NCBI GenBank assembly: GCA_020091685.1
Contig: CM034601.1
Coordinates: 12,572,472 to 12,636,471 of the forward strand
Source of the DNA: Lutjanus erythropterus
Lineage: Eukaryota; Chordata; Actinopteri; Lutjaniformes; Lutjanidae
Direction: 5' to 3'
Length of the DNA stretch: 64,000 nt
The translations under genes and the position numbers were made by a program. The notes beneath the pieces are model-generated. The model was given only the letters and a program-made list of their open reading frames with translations. It was not told where the DNA came from and made no database searches. Shown here in pieces: positions 1-12,516 of this stretch. Each line of letters begins with the position of its first letter. Positions within the stretch are counted from its first letter, which is position 1.

Positions 1-734
1 GAGTGCAGGGCTGCCTTCAATGGAAAGCATCGGTCTGTAATCTGCCTGCACACTGCTGTTGATGCTTGTAAATTGGTCGGGGTCGAGGCCGTGTAGGACT
101 GAGCTGATTTGCGTTGATTGTTGGACATGTTAGGCTGGATTTGCACAGGCCACACACTAGATTAGATAATTTGAATCAGGTTGAAAGGGTTCAGGCTTAA
201 AAAACATAGTCCAAACAGGGTCAGACAACATTCCTCTGCACCACCAGTAGGACTGTCTACTGCCTAGCATGCCACATTATCTTCACAGCTCCAGCCAGCC
301 ATGCATGTGCCTTCACCAAGCCTGGAATGGGAACAGCACTATCAGCACTTTGTCTCCACTCAGTTGTCGTGGTGGTGGCGGTGATGGCGTGTGTGTGTGT
401 GTGTGTGTGTGCGTGCATGTAGGGGGGTTGATTGTGGGTCGACATGTTAACAAAACACCCTGCATCCCCCTCTCTCAGCTCCTCTATCTTCGTCTCTACT
501 CCCCTGCTGCCCTGCGAGTGAGTTTGTTTGTGTCCACCCAGCAGTCCTGAGAGTGAAAAGCTTCATCAGCTGAATTACTGGAAGTTAGCTGTCTCAATCA
601 ATTAGGCCTCGCTGGACACGACACATGGCCAGAGCTGTAGTTCCCTTACATCCGCTCTCTTATCCTGCCATTTTGTCCTCCTTTATTTAGTCAGGGAAGA
701 TGAAAAAGATGGAAAAGTCAGTAAGCCATAATAC
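1..734. other. Non-coding stretch with one GT microsatellite
   Basis: No coding signal. The small ORFs at 257-550 exist because of the GT/CA run at 389-412. Otherwise unique-looking sequence. Confidence 0.5.
389..412. repeat. (GT)n microsatellite
   Basis: An uninterrupted GT run of about 11 units, followed by gcgtgcatgt. Confidence 0.95.
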
Positions 735-1360
735 CAACTATGGCTGTCATGATATCAGATTTTTGCTACATAATTATCATGGCCAAAATAATTTGCTGAC
801 AATATTAATACAATATCCATAGAAAACTGTAGGAAAAAAAATGGTATTAGTCAGTGTGAGCATGCATGTGTGAGGGATCAACAGACCTGAAGCTGGTCTG
901 CAGCTAATCTTGAATACTGTACTGATCAGCCTAATCTTTTTTTATGCCCTGCGCCAGTGACTGCTTACCTTGCAAGGCAGCTGGATTTGTGAGATCATGA
1001 GATCACGCGAGAATCCATTTCGCCAGGCTTTAAATTATCAGTTTGTGTTTGCACCAAAAGTGGTACAAGCAGTCAGTGTCCTAGAAGAGACTACTGGCAG
1101 CTCTGGGCGTGGTTTTAGGTGTAACAACAGAAAAAAAGCGTCCATAGAAGCAACTTTAGAAGCAACTTTCACTCTTCTCCCGTCTGGCTTTGACAAGAGT
1201 TTGATCTGCTTGGTTGAAGTTAGCCCATGGTAGATGTGATAGACAGATGGTTAATTCAATCACCCGTCAAGTGTTTTTGAAAGTGCCCGCCCTTTTCCGA
1301 ACAGTTTTTAAGGACGACTTCTCAGATGGTTCTGGCGTTTCAGGTTAAGCGACAGCCACA
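735..1360. repeat. Probable dispersed repeat, single copy in window
   Basis: It starts with a tgtcatgatatcag-type stretch and continues through aattatcatggccaaaataattt. This style is common in interspersed elements of percomorph fishes. The ORF at 970-1233 lies inside it and resembles no protein I know. The assignment rests on recognition of style only. Confidence 0.3.
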
Positions 1361-1375
1361 GCCTTGTACTTTCAG

Positions 1376-1850
1376 GTCATCCCGTTCTTATGAACACGAT
1401 ATCTCAAAAACACTTTGACAGAATTTCTTTAAACTTGGCACGAAGGATCACTTGGGCTCAAAGATGATGAACTGATTAGATTTTTTATGGCTAAAGGTCA
1501 CTGCGACCTCGTGCCCATCCTGTTCTTTTGAAGGCATTTCCTCAAACTCGGTACAGACATCCACTTGGACTCAGGGATGAACCATTTCGCTGGTCAAAAG
1601 TCAAAGGTTAAAGGTCACTGTGACCTCTTGACCATTCTCATCATGAAGGTGATATCTCAGGAACACTTGTAGGGAATTTCATCAAACTTAGCACAAATGA
1701 CCACTGGGACTCAAGGATAGACTCATTCAGACTTTGGTGGTCAAAGGTCATGGTGACCTCACAAAACACAAATCTGGCCATAACTCAAGAATTCAAACTC
1801 TAATTATGACAAAATTTCACACACAGCTTCACTGTGATGTCATAATGTTC
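1376..1850. repeat. Dispersed repeat with three internal units and ERE-like palindromes (copy 1)
   Basis: Three diverged tandem units of about 115-135 bp start near 1380, 1516 and 1632. Each runs from a cgttctta/ttctcatc start through gatatctca...aaactt..ca...ccacttgg.actca to an aggtca-n3-tgacct palindrome. The tail reads aactctaattatgacaaaattt. A second, more decayed copy lies at 9680-10045. Confidence 0.8.
1612..1626. promoter_or_regulatory. Perfect consensus ERE motif (AGGTCA-CTG-TGACCT)
   Basis: A 15-bp palindrome identical to the consensus estrogen response element with a 3-base spacer. It sits inside the dispersed repeat. Sister motifs are at 1495-1509 (one mismatch, CGACCT) and 1745-1759 (perfect half-sites, spacer TGG). 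Whether any of them is used is unknown. Confidence 0.6.
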
Positions 1851-3489
1851 AGCTCTCTGTCAGTCCTCTGTGCTCCTCTGTAAAAAATAGTCTCTGGAAA
1901 TTATTCATTGGAATCATACATGTCAATATAGTAATTTCCATTCATGAGTAATGTAAGGGATTATAACGTCCACAGCAGCAATTATGTTACAGTTACTAAT
2001 CCAAGCAAGTCTGAGTTGCTGAGTTACTTTTTTACCTTGTTAGGCTATATTTTGGTTATGTGTGCGTGTTGCAGGTCAGGACAGGACATGTCAGCAACTA
2101 GCCAAAAAACTAAACAAAGGATGGAGGATGAGGGAAAGAGAGAGCAGGTGGAAGTACATATAGTATTACACTTCCTGAGTAACTTGTCCAACACTGATTG
2201 CAACAGAAGTCATAGTGTTCTGCTTGGTTCTCACGCTCTCATCTCAGCTTGTCAGCTACCGACCCTGCTTTGATTCAACCCCCTGGCGTCTTTGATGAAA
2301 AATATGTCTAAAAATAAAAGAACACACATCATAAAATAGGATACTGACTGATTTTCCCCACAAATGTGCACATTTTATTTATTTGCCAAAGGAGGCATCC
2401 TTTGAAAATAATGGGTTTACAGTCAATAAATATTGTTAACAAATTCAGATTTATTCCTTTTTTCTTCCATTTATTTCAGCTGCTTTACCATGACTGACAG
2501 GGCTAATAATAGCTATTGTTATGGGAATATCAAATATTCAAATGAAATCTTTGCAAACCGTCTCTGATTTTGCTCTGGTAGGCAATAAACTAACACTAAA
2601 CTATGAAACAAGAGGCATACTGTTTATTATATATAACATTAGCTATTATTAGCCCTGTCAATCATGGTAAATCAGCCTCCAGATCCTAATAAAAAGAAGT
2701 GAGGAGGAATAATACATATTTTTAATAATATTTGTATATCCTAAACCCAATATTTTCAAGAAACATCACTTGCAACTCACAGTGAGCATTTTAATTTGAC
2801 TGACCCTGAGCCCTTTAAAGTATGACTATAATTATCTTTGCATACTGTTTCAAGACAAACAGCAAATAAATGACTGTGCATATCTTTAAAAATCATCCAG
2901 TAGATTACTCTTCTGAGGTGTGTTCTTTCAATTTGTAGATGTATTTCTTTATCAGATGACACACAACATACTGTATATATGTCGGATTTTGTGCTTCTCC
3001 GTGCATCTTCTTGTCAGCTTTAGTAGAACTGGCACCAAGCAGAGCATCTACATATCGGTTTATGATGCAACAATTCTTCCTTATGTTTTCAGTTTCCATG
3101 CATTCCCTTGCTTCGTCTCGTCTTTTTCCTTCTGGCACTTCTCCCTTCCTACACCCTGCATCCTCTCCCCACTGCTAAGCTGCTAATCCACATACATATG
3201 CAGCAAGTTACATTATCCATACAGAGCACACGTCAGCCTTTACTTCCTCCTCCTGCTGCTGCACTATAAGACAGTTGTTTCGAGGACAAGCCCTAGGTGA
3301 ATTTCTTTTTACTCATCCAAACAAGCCCTAACACATAATGGGAGAGGGGTAGAGGGAGTAGAGGAGCAGAGGGAGAAAAGGTTAGGGGGAGAGGAGGAGA
3401 CCCTGAGGTCCTGAGATAAGCAGCGATCCCCTTCTTTCATTCTTCACATCCTCTGTAAGTGTTCAGAAGATCCTCACAAGGGCAGTGTC
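1851..3489. other. AT-rich non-coding sequence
   Basis: No exon-like ORF. Short ORFs on both strands at 2777-3186 overlap one another and show no family signal. Confidence 0.5.
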
Positions 3490-3528
3490 ACACACCCAAC
3501 CACACACACACACCTACACACACACAAT
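3490..3528. repeat. (CA)n imperfect microsatellite
   Basis: CA-rich tract with ccaac and ctac interruptions. Confidence 0.9.
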
Positions 3529-5757
3529 CCTGCAGCTACACCCTGTCATGGATCCTATAGACTACCTGTGTGCTGCCTCCTGACTGAAGGATTTACCCCT
3601 TACATTGGAAAAATGACACTATTTACACTGGATTTTAACAAAAATTACAAAATAACTAGCAGAAGGTACAGAGTAGCTCAGAGATTATTGTAATATATGG
3701 TTACCACAAAGTATTGTACAGGTATGACCTACTTTTCATAACTTTTTAACTGTTATTTTTGAATTAAATGACAATGAAATGTCAGAATCAGAAATACTTG
3801 GTTGTGTTATGGTTGCTCCCATTCAAGAGTATAAGTAAGTAAATAAGTAAAAAACAAGAACAATGATGGTGGCTATATAATAAGTGTTGGAACAGTGCTT
3901 TAAATATAGGTTGACTGAAATGCACAGTGTAAATAAATGAATGCAGTAAGAATGCCAGTGCTCTCGTGTATTGCACAGTTGAATTTTTTCACAATATTAC
4001 TATAGTGTTAGATCAACATTGTACAGTTGAAGATTCAGTTCTGAATCAAACTTAAAGTCTTACGTTTTAAAATAAACTTTAAAAAGCTTTGCCAGCCTGT
4101 AATCTTTAGTTGAGATAATTTACTTTTCTGTTTAAGATAAACATGAAACTTTGAGTTTTAAAAAAAACAAATTGGTCACAGTGATCTGTGAACCCGATTT
4201 GTCATTATTTGGCTGCTTGAAAATTAAATGGTTGCGATTGAAACTATTACTCAGTTTCACTTTGACGAGTTTACTCAACAGTTTCTTAAAAACAGAAGTA
4301 CATTTTCTCAAAACATCATTTGTTTGTTGAGTTGGGCTCAAAAAATAAGTAAGTTGCCCTAAAAGTGTGTTTTCTCAGTTTTTACAGTGTAATAATTAGC
4401 TTCTGTTGAAGATGAAGATACAAATGATAAAAAAAAAATAATAATCAGCCTATCAGACTATTATGTGAATGTTGAATATGTACAGCGCTGATATCTGATG
4501 TCTAGACTCTGACCTCAACAACCCCCACAAGGAGGCACCAAGTTCAGCACAGCAGGGACAGCAGGGAGTGGGAAGTGACGATAATAACTTCCCCCTACGG
4601 AGGAACACAGACTGAGCGCCTACAGGTGGATGCAGGGGTGGAGGAGGTGGCGCTCGTGAAATAAGAACTGCAGCAAGTGACAGCATAATTTTCAGGTGAG
4701 TGACATGTGGAGCAGTCAAGCAGGAAAATGTGAATAATATGAAGAGGGTGTGTTGGATACGAGTGACAGTATATGATTTGAGTGCCTGAACTAAATTCTG
4801 TCACTTCATTAATGACATAAACATACACCCCATTTACAACTGGTATTAAAACATGATCTGTATCCAGATAAGACCTGAACACAGTGAAAGACAAACTACC
4901 TCCAGATGTGGACAGGGGAGCATTTACACCTGCGTTAACGTGTCTGTCCTTGTCTGTGTAACTTATCAGGATACAGAGGGCATTTTAGTGGAGTTATAAA
5001 GACATCTTAGTTAAAATAAAACACATGGAGATTATATAACCGTATGCAGAAATTTAGAAAGCTGTTCAGATGTTCAGCTGATTGATGACACCGCCCCCAT
5101 GATACAACACCACCCACACAACCCACGCCGCACTTCATGTAAACAAGATTACCGAACAATATCTATAACAATAAATTTAGTAAAACAGAACAAGGGGAGC
5201 GTGTTGCTCTTTGGATGAGGCTGTTAGAAGAAGCACATGCTGCCACATTAGCACTGGCATCCTGGCACTAAATCAATTTACATCTAACCACTGCTGGATG
5301 AGCAGCTACAGCTGTTTGCAGTAGCTGTTTGCTTTATTATTAGCTTTTAGTACTGGTATATAATAAAAGATTTGATTTTTTTTTTACTGCTGGAACAGAA
5401 CCTGGGAGTTCTGTTTTCATTTTGGCTCTCTATACCCTTAGAATATATGCAATAAGAAGTGTTAAAAGTTAAAAGTGTTACTTTAATGTACAAAATAACA
5501 AACGGGACATAAAAAAATGATTGCTGTGCTAAAGTAAGCTTTAGAACTGTTGAACTCATTGTTAATGAGAAATTAGTAATTTTGCAAAATAGAAACAAAC
5601 CTCCATTGTAGAATATTTTTATTGCACAAGGATTTAATGAAGGAACAAAACCTACAAAAATGATAAATGTTCTGTATTTCTTAAACTGTGGTCCAATTGT
5701 CCATCTGGAATTAATATTACGCTAGTGGTAGGCTATATAGTTTATTATATGAAAAGG
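3529..5757. other. Non-coding sequence, probable repeat remnant at 4830-4960
   Basis: No coding signal. The stretch around 4830-4960 (ttacaactggtattaaaac to catttacacctgcgttaac) has ends that look like a degenerate inverted-repeat element. The rest looks unique. Confidence 0.35.
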
Positions 5758-6342
5758 GATAGTTCACCCAAAAATAAAAATTCAGTCATTATCTACATTA
5801 CCTAGTCACCCTCATGCTGAAGGTTGAAGGAAGTTTCTCCCAAATAATGGAAGTGAATGGTGACCAGTTTTCAAATGAAAAAAACCCCAACAGAATAAAA
5901 ACATAAAATACCTCCATACTGCTTGTCTGGTGTAAATCCAAGTCTCATAAAGCCCCAACATACCAAATTGACTAAAAACATGTTATTTACACCTTGTTTT
6001 TAGCCTGAATCTTCGTTGTGGATCTTTAGCTTGGAGCATGTGCACATGCACACCTTCTGAACTGGGTGTATGCTGTGACGGTGTGCAAACAGCATGTCAG
6101 GACTTAAGGAGACTTGGATTATGCAAGTGAAGCAGAACGGAGGCATTTTATGTTTTTTCGCTGTTGTTTTTTTCCATTTGAAAATTGGTCACCATTCACT
6201 TCCATTGTCTGGGATATTCTGCAACACTATTTTCCTGTGAAACTCCAGCAGTGTTTTGCAGACTAACAAAATAAACCCGACCCTCGACTGGCATGAGGGT
6301 CAGTAGGTAACAACTGAATTGTAATTTCTGGGTGAACTATCC
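5758..6342. mobile_element. Foldback MITE, about 585 bp
   Basis: The left end ggatagttcacccaaaaat and the right end ttctgggtgaactatcc are inverted copies. The arms pair further in: caccattcacttccatt on the right matches aatggaagtgaatggtg on the left, and cctccatactgctt is mirrored by aagcagaacggagg. It encodes nothing, so it is a non-autonomous DNA transposon. This terminal style is very common in teleosts. I see no clear target duplication. Confidence 0.8.
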
Positions 6343-7507
6343 ATTAAATTCTGTACTGCAGCTTTAATGTTAGAATACTATAACACACTGATGTACAATA
6401 GGCCTTCATGGGCTAAGTGTCACAGCTTGACAAAAGAGGCGAGTTCATTACCAAGTCGAGGGACTGCTGTTAGAATAGAGTAAAATACAAATTTATTGTC
6501 CATCTGTGTTCATAAAATCAATTTGAGTCTCACCAGATGCAATAAAAACATCGCATTACATCCATGTAACGTACATGTTAGACTGAACAGTGTAGATGTT
6601 TTTAGTTATTTTACAGCTAAAAAGGTGGGAAAACACTACAATGAATCATTAGAAGATGGAGAGCTGATATTTTTTTTGAATGTTCACACAGCACTTGCGC
6701 CTCAACCTTGTTAAAATTATGAAGGTTTCAATTTCTTACAGCAGTTGATGCAGTGGCTGCTGATTTTTTTTCTGGTGAAAAGTAAACCCCAGAAATACAT
6801 TTCACTTTTTCTGCAAGACTAAAGAAAGAAATGACAGAAAAAAAAAGACTGCGTTCAGATACAGAATGTGCCTACAAACATCAGCAACCTAGAAAAAAAA
6901 CATCACAAACACTGTGTTCATCAACATTATCCCTGATACAGAAGATCTTATTTAGTCTAAGAAACCACAGATATTTGATGACCTACATTTCTGTAAGATA
7001 AAAATAAACCGGGACTTTTTGTTCCTTTTCATTTGCAACATTTATTCAAGTTGTTATACCTTGGCAAACCACGATTCTTCTTCATTAAACCTTTTGCAAA
7101 TGAGTTGGCGAGACTTAATATAGCAGAATTTCACAACGTCAGGTGATAATTGTGTTGCAGGGTGTCTCCTAATGATTTGCATTTTGCTTGAGTGAAATTT
7201 TCACGATTGTGGTTTATTTCTGCAATATGCCGCAGTGGCTCTGTCCTGTGAAATTACTCATCACACCTGGCTGTTAGAGTGGAGATAAAACATGACGACG
7301 TTTGGCTTGTTTCGGAGGATAATAATTAGCTTGTCAAATAGTGTTTACACGTGGTCATTTGGCTTGTTTCCAAGACGACGCTGCACTAAATTATCGGCTG
7401 TCATCGCAGAGTTAACTCAGTTTGTTGTGCAGCAGGACGACTTTGACTTGAGAGCCTCACAGTGAAGTGAAAGCTGGTCATGTGATCACATGGCCAACAA
7501 AGAGTAG
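6343..7507. other. Non-coding sequence
   Basis: AT-rich with short A-runs; nothing recognisable. Confidence 0.5.
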
Positions 7508-7526
7508 GTGTGTGTGTGTGTGTGTG
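7508..7526. repeat. (GT)n microsatellite
   Basis: A run of about nine GT units. Confidence 0.95.
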
Positions 7527-7713
7527 CAGCTCACACATCAAAGTTTAGTCTGAGTCATCTCATGTGTGTTTTTCTGCCAGTTTGTGAGCCACATGTGCCC
7601 GTTTAGAGTGGTGTATATGTGCTACGTTTACAGCACTGTACAGTAAGGCTATTTAATATGTGTGTGTCAGATGTTCTGTATCCTCCAGCCTGTAGCTATG
7701 CAGATGTGCCCCG

Positions 7714-7715
<2 letters not shown>

Positions 7716-7787
<72 letters not shown>

Positions 7788-7799
7788 GACACACACACA
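7716..7799. repeat. Long (AC)n microsatellite
   Basis: About 40 AC units with an agacagac interruption near the right end. It is the longest dinucleotide run in the window and explains the Thr/His and Cys/Val low-complexity ORFs around it. Confidence 0.98.
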
Positions 7800-9246
7800 G
7801 AAGGTCACATGGATAAGGTCACATGGGCTCACCATGTGCTGCTGCTTGAGGCCTGCTGAACTGGCTTCACACAACAATCCTCTCACTGTGTGTCAGTGTG
7901 TGATTGTGCTGATAAAAATGGCACTGTAAGTGTGTCTCTTTGCCATTTGTCTGACAGTGACGGCTGATTGTGAGACAGTACATGTCATTTTGTCTGAATT
8001 TAAGCCTAATATCAGCCCCAAAATGGCCCAATCTGACAGACGTGCTGCGTCTGGAATGATAATAAGCATCGGGCACAACAATTCAAGATCAAGAGTGACT
8101 TAGTGTCATTGTCTCTGACAACAAAAGTGTAGTTGCATCTCTTCTAGTAATTATGACTCTTGTCTGTCAGGAGCAAAGAAGGACACATTGTGGTGGCATT
8201 ACAGAGACAAGCGGTTGGACGAGTCAACACTGGAGACGGCTGTTCATCTTCTTCACACAAACAACCCTGGTTTCTTTTAATCATGATCATGATTATTCCC
8301 AAGCCTTAATCAAGTAGTTATTTCAATGATCATAATCTTTCCTGAATTGTAACCAAGTAATTTTTGTTTCCAAACTTTCACCAAATCAGAAAACACTGAT
8401 ATGATATCATATGAAGGCATTAAAGGTCCCTTCTGGAAGATTTACAGGGATTTATTTGTACAGTGTGGCAGATATGGAAAATAATATTCAGTTAAAATTT
8501 CATATGTTTCCATAATAATCACCTGGGGCTAGTATTTCAAACATGTGTGATCCGGATCCTACAAAACTGGGATATAGATGTGGTAATCCAATCCTAACCA
8601 GAATCCAGATCAAATGCTGTTTTGAGGGTATTTCAAAGCTCTAAGGTGGAAATTAGGATAGTTCTGGTTCTAATCATCCTGATCCCACTGGGAAGGTGGA
8701 TTGAGGATGGATTCAAGGTCTTATTTATTTCTTGCATATTAAAGGAACACAAATCAGACCAAAACAATATCCATTCTAAATTAAACAATTAACCAACAAA
8801 CCAATATTTTAAAGCAGAACAGCAGAGAAACACACTTGAGGACATGTTTCTGCCAGTCAGACGCAGCTGGGATGCAAGACGCATGGAGCTGGTGCACACA
8901 GCTGCATAGATTAAAATGAGAACTTTTCTGTCTTGTGAGACATACGAGTGAAAAATGCACCAATCAAGAAACACATCTCACCAGTCAAGACAGGTGGAAA
9001 CCCCAGGAACCGGTCGTCCCCATGCATTTATGTGAAGATCAAGGACATGCGCAGAAAGAACGCAACCAGAAAGCAATCACTCCTATGGTTCTTTTTATGG
9101 AAAGTTTTAAACCCTGCAACTGATTGACATTTCATTTGGTTTGGTGCCTGTTTATTCTGATTGAGGTGTTTATATGGATCATTTCTATCCTGTTTGGATA
9201 AAATAGGAATTAAATAGGAATATTAAGCTCCATGTAAACTTAGCTA
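7800..9246. other. Non-coding sequence
   Basis: No coding signal. At 8520-8720 repeated gatcc/ggat words (tccggatcctac, ctgatccca) suggest an old inverted-repeat element, but I cannot define its ends. Confidence 0.35.
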
Positions 9247-9252
9247 ATGACT

Positions 9253-9510
9253 GCGTTTACATGTGCACTAGTATTTGTGTTTCGAGGGTACCGAACAATA
9301 TCTGCTGGTATGGAACATAGCGGCTGAGATGGAAATAGGAATAAAGACACACCTGCAGGCGATCAGAAACCTGGATATTGTTAGAATCATGTAACACAGA
9401 TATGAATAACCAGGTTTCTCTTGTTCCATTTAAATGCCATATCCTGACTATAGTGGAAAAACAGGATAAGACTGAAGACTAGGATATTAGTGCTCATGTA
9501 AACACGCTCA
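9253..9510. mobile_element. Short MITE with gcgtttacat-type terminal repeats
   Basis: The left end gcgtttacatgtgcactagt matches the reverse complement of the right end (ggatattagtgctcatgtaaacacgc) with few differences. The 258-bp interior has no ORF. This is a non-autonomous DNA transposon remnant. Confidence 0.6.
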
Positions 9511-9679
9511 CAGTGGAAAACCACCAACTCTGCATGTTGGACGCCACCCCAAGCCGCACACGAAAAGATGAGCATGCACACTGCTTTGCCTTCTCTCATC
9601 AAGCTTGACATTGTCAGAGACATGCAAAATGATGCCATGGTTGTTGAAATTCCTGGCACTGGAAGACCATCTCTGGCCT

Positions 9680-10045
9680 CTTAGATTTTGGTCAAAGTTC
9701 ATACGCTGAGGTCCCTGTGACCTCCAGTCCATCTCGTTCTCGTGAGTGTGATATCTCAGGAACACCTGGAGAGAATTTCTTCAAATTTGGCAGCGATGTC
9801 CACTGGGATTCAAGGATGGACTGGTTAGATATTGGTGATCAAAGGTCAAAGTTTAAGGTCATTGTTACCTCATGACTGTCTCATTCTCATCAATGCGATA
9901 TCTAAGGAGCACCGTGAGCTAATTTTTTTAAACTTGGACTGGAAGTCAATGTCATTGTGACCTCACACAACTAAATAATTCATATGCTAATTATGACAAA
10001 ATTACACACCAGTGTCTAACAGGATAACATTATGAAGTGATGGAA
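9680..10045. repeat. Dispersed ERE-type repeat (copy 2, decayed)
   Basis: Same orientation and same word order as 1376-1850: ttctcgtgag, gatatctcaggaacacctgg, atttcttcaaatttggcag, ccactgggattcaagg, then the tail catatgctaattatgacaaaatt. Its palindromes have drifted: aggtccctgtgacct (9709-9723) and aggtcattgttacct (9856-9870). Confidence 0.75.
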
Positions 10046-10569
10046 TTTTATTTATATCTTGTTTTGATTTCTTCTGTAAAATTAGTGAAATAGCAGCTTT
10101 TGCACTCAACACTTCCAAGTCTTTATGCCTGTGTCTGCCGCTACATGAAGTTTTAATGAGTTAGTGAAAGCTTCAGATAATGATTTTCTTTGGACAAAAT
10201 GTAGCTTGAACTCTTCACACCTCTTTTCTATGTCTCAGGAGCAGATTGCCCTTCTGCCCATTTCTCCGTCCACCTATCTGCCACTCCATCTCCTTGCTCT
10301 TATCTGACTCCAACCACAATGTCCAGAGAGAAGAGGCAGAGGAGAAATGACTGCAGAGAGATGAGGGGAGGTGGGCATGCAGTCAGAGGCCAAGAGGGAC
10401 AGGGAAGAAGAGGAAGAGGAGGAGGCAAGTGAAAGGAGAGGAGGGAAGGTCACAAAAGGATGCTGCTGTGAACAACATCTCTGAGTCACACTATACGGTC
10501 CGTGGTAGGAGCTGAGAATGAGACAGAAAGAGGTCAATCGATAGGTGGTTTGCACTTCTGAAAAGCGTA

Positions 10570-11480
10570 TTGTAAACAGGCTTGGGAAGTAATGGATTAC
10601 ATGTGATGAGATTACATAATTAGGATACAAAAAAGTTAACTGTATTCAATTACAGTTACAGATACATTTGGTGAAAATTGGGATTATAGTCAGTTAATTA
10701 TCATGACCTCTCAAGAAAACATGCCTCACTGGGTGGAAATGTCAACATTATTTTGTCTGTAAATTAGAAAAGAGGAACAACATCAAGGTGCAGTGACAAT
10801 TTTGCCTTGAGCTGTAGGAATACTAACATCCAAGAATTCAAGATCTCATTTAAAGAAACATTTAGAGCCAAGTCCAACTGCTCACGTTAGCTACACAGAC
10901 CAACCAGTAACGTTAGCTACACAGACAAACTGCTAATATTAGCTTCACAGAACAACTGCTAATGTTAACTACAAACACCAACCGTCTAGATCAGCTCTAC
11001 AACCACCTGTTAATGTTTGCAACACAGACCGACCGCTAATGTTGGCTTCACGGACAGACTGCTAATAACAGCTACACACAGACCAACTGCAAATGTTAAC
11101 TTAACACAACACTTGCTAACGTTAGCTACACTGACCAATGGGTAACATTAACTACATAGACCAGCTGCTAACGTTGTCTTCATAGACTATGGTTAGCTAC
11201 ACAGACCAACTGCTAACTTTGGCTACACACAACTGCTAGCCACACAGACCAACTGCTAATGTTAGCTAAACAAAACAACCTCTAAAGTTAGCAACACAGA
11301 CTAACTGCTAACCTTTGCTTGACCAACTACAAATGTTAGCGACACAGAAATCCAGTTATCTAGCTAACCTGTCAATACTACTAATAGCCTACTACTACAA
11401 CTAAAATATATTTTGGGACTGTAGGTGATGATGCTAGTGACAAAGAGGGTGTGTAGGTGAAAAAAGAACAAGTTTATGTT
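10570..11480. repeat. Dispersed repeat family B, copy 1, with internal minisatellite
   Basis: The left flank (aatggattacatgtgatgag, then attacataattaggat) and aaaagaggaacaacat are shared with 31880-32700. So are tccagtta.ctagctaacctgtcaatactact and atattttgggactgt. The middle (about 10880-11350) is a degenerate tandem array built on cacagaccaactgctaatgttagcta. Confidence 0.8.
10880..11350. repeat. Degenerate minisatellite, unit about 27-30 bp
   Basis: About 16-17 diverged units around the words accaactgctaa and gttagctacacag. The sibling array is at 32215-32630 in the second copy of the host repeat. Confidence 0.8.
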
Positions 11481-11520
11481 ACTTTATTTAGACTCTGTTT
11501 GTTAATAAAATCTGTAGCTT

Positions 11521-11806
11521 ATCAAGACCCAGAAAGTCTCGTCTGTTGTTTCCCAACTGCTGGAAAAGTGAGATTTGTCACAAATTAAGCTGACCAGGAA
11601 TGTTAAGCTAGCTCTAAAGCTTTACAAGCTTGGATCTGGTAAGATTGTATCCCTTTCAGCAACTTTGAAAACCAGCATAATGATAAATCCAAAACCCATT
11701 GTCTTCTGTAATTATTTAACCATTTTCCCTCTTAAAAGCAGTTGTTGTTGTTGTTAGCATAAGTGGCAAAGCCTTTTGTTGCCAAACAATCAGAGGCTGT
11801 GTTCAC
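11521..11806 (-). repeat. Dispersed repeat family C, reverse fragment
   Basis: The reverse complement of this stretch matches 19045-19385. Shared words are gacccagaaa, tttcccaactgctggaaaagtga and aatcagaggctgtgttc. Its middle is more diverged. It directly abuts family B copy 1. Confidence 0.65.
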
Positions 11807-12490
11807 ACGTATTAATAGATCCATGTGTGGATCTTAACATCAAAATAAAAATTTACAGTGATGACGGTAAGGAGCTCAACCCTGCGGTTATCATCACAGC
11901 CCTTACCAATAGGCTGACGAGTTCTATGATAGCAATTATGGTAAACCATCCAAAAAGTAACAACAAGTCAATAATTACATAAACGTATACAAGTAATACA
12001 AAAGCCACACTTCTAAATGTCAAACATATGTCTTATGCATAATAATCCAAATCACCTACTGTGCCTAATTCACTTTAGCTCAAAAGCTAATCCTTCAACT
12101 ACAGTTGATATTATTGATCTGAGTTTGCCTGGTTGTTTTTCAGGTGGCCTCAACTTGTTCAGACTGCAAGCAAAATGTCTTGGTCTGAGCTACTAAAAGA
12201 AGAGATGTGTTTCTTTTCCTTCTTGATATAAATGCGGCAAAATAATAGAAATAGCTAACAGTATGACACAAATCTTTCAAATCTCTGAAACAACAGTTTC
12301 AACAATACTTGAGCATGAACACCTTCATGAAAGCAGGATAGGTTGAATTAGTTTTCGAGATTTACCTGATAAATTGGAAAGTGAGTGTATTTTATTAGGC
12401 TTTTATTTTTCTGCCACAGACAGTTCAACAGGTGCTGTGTGGTTGCCAGGTTTAGAATCAATCAGTGCTCTGGCTATGTGTATGCATATT
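11807..12490. other. AT-rich non-coding sequence
   Basis: Nothing recognisable. Confidence 0.5.
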
Positions 12491-12516
12491 TGTGTGTGTG
12501 TGTGTGTGTGCGTGTG
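12491..12516. repeat. (TG)n microsatellite
   Basis: Ten TG units, then cgtgtg. Confidence 0.95.

Noticed and set aside
7619..7886. Thr/His and Cys/Val repeat ORFs
   Set aside because: Translations of the long AC microsatellite.
10274..10630. 118-codon ORF on - strand
   Set aside because: Ser/Leu-rich because of a purine-rich + strand stretch; runs into the family B repeat.
10880..11350. Possible CRISPR-like array
   Set aside because: Units are diverged and contiguous without regular unique spacers, and the window is vertebrate; it is a minisatellite.
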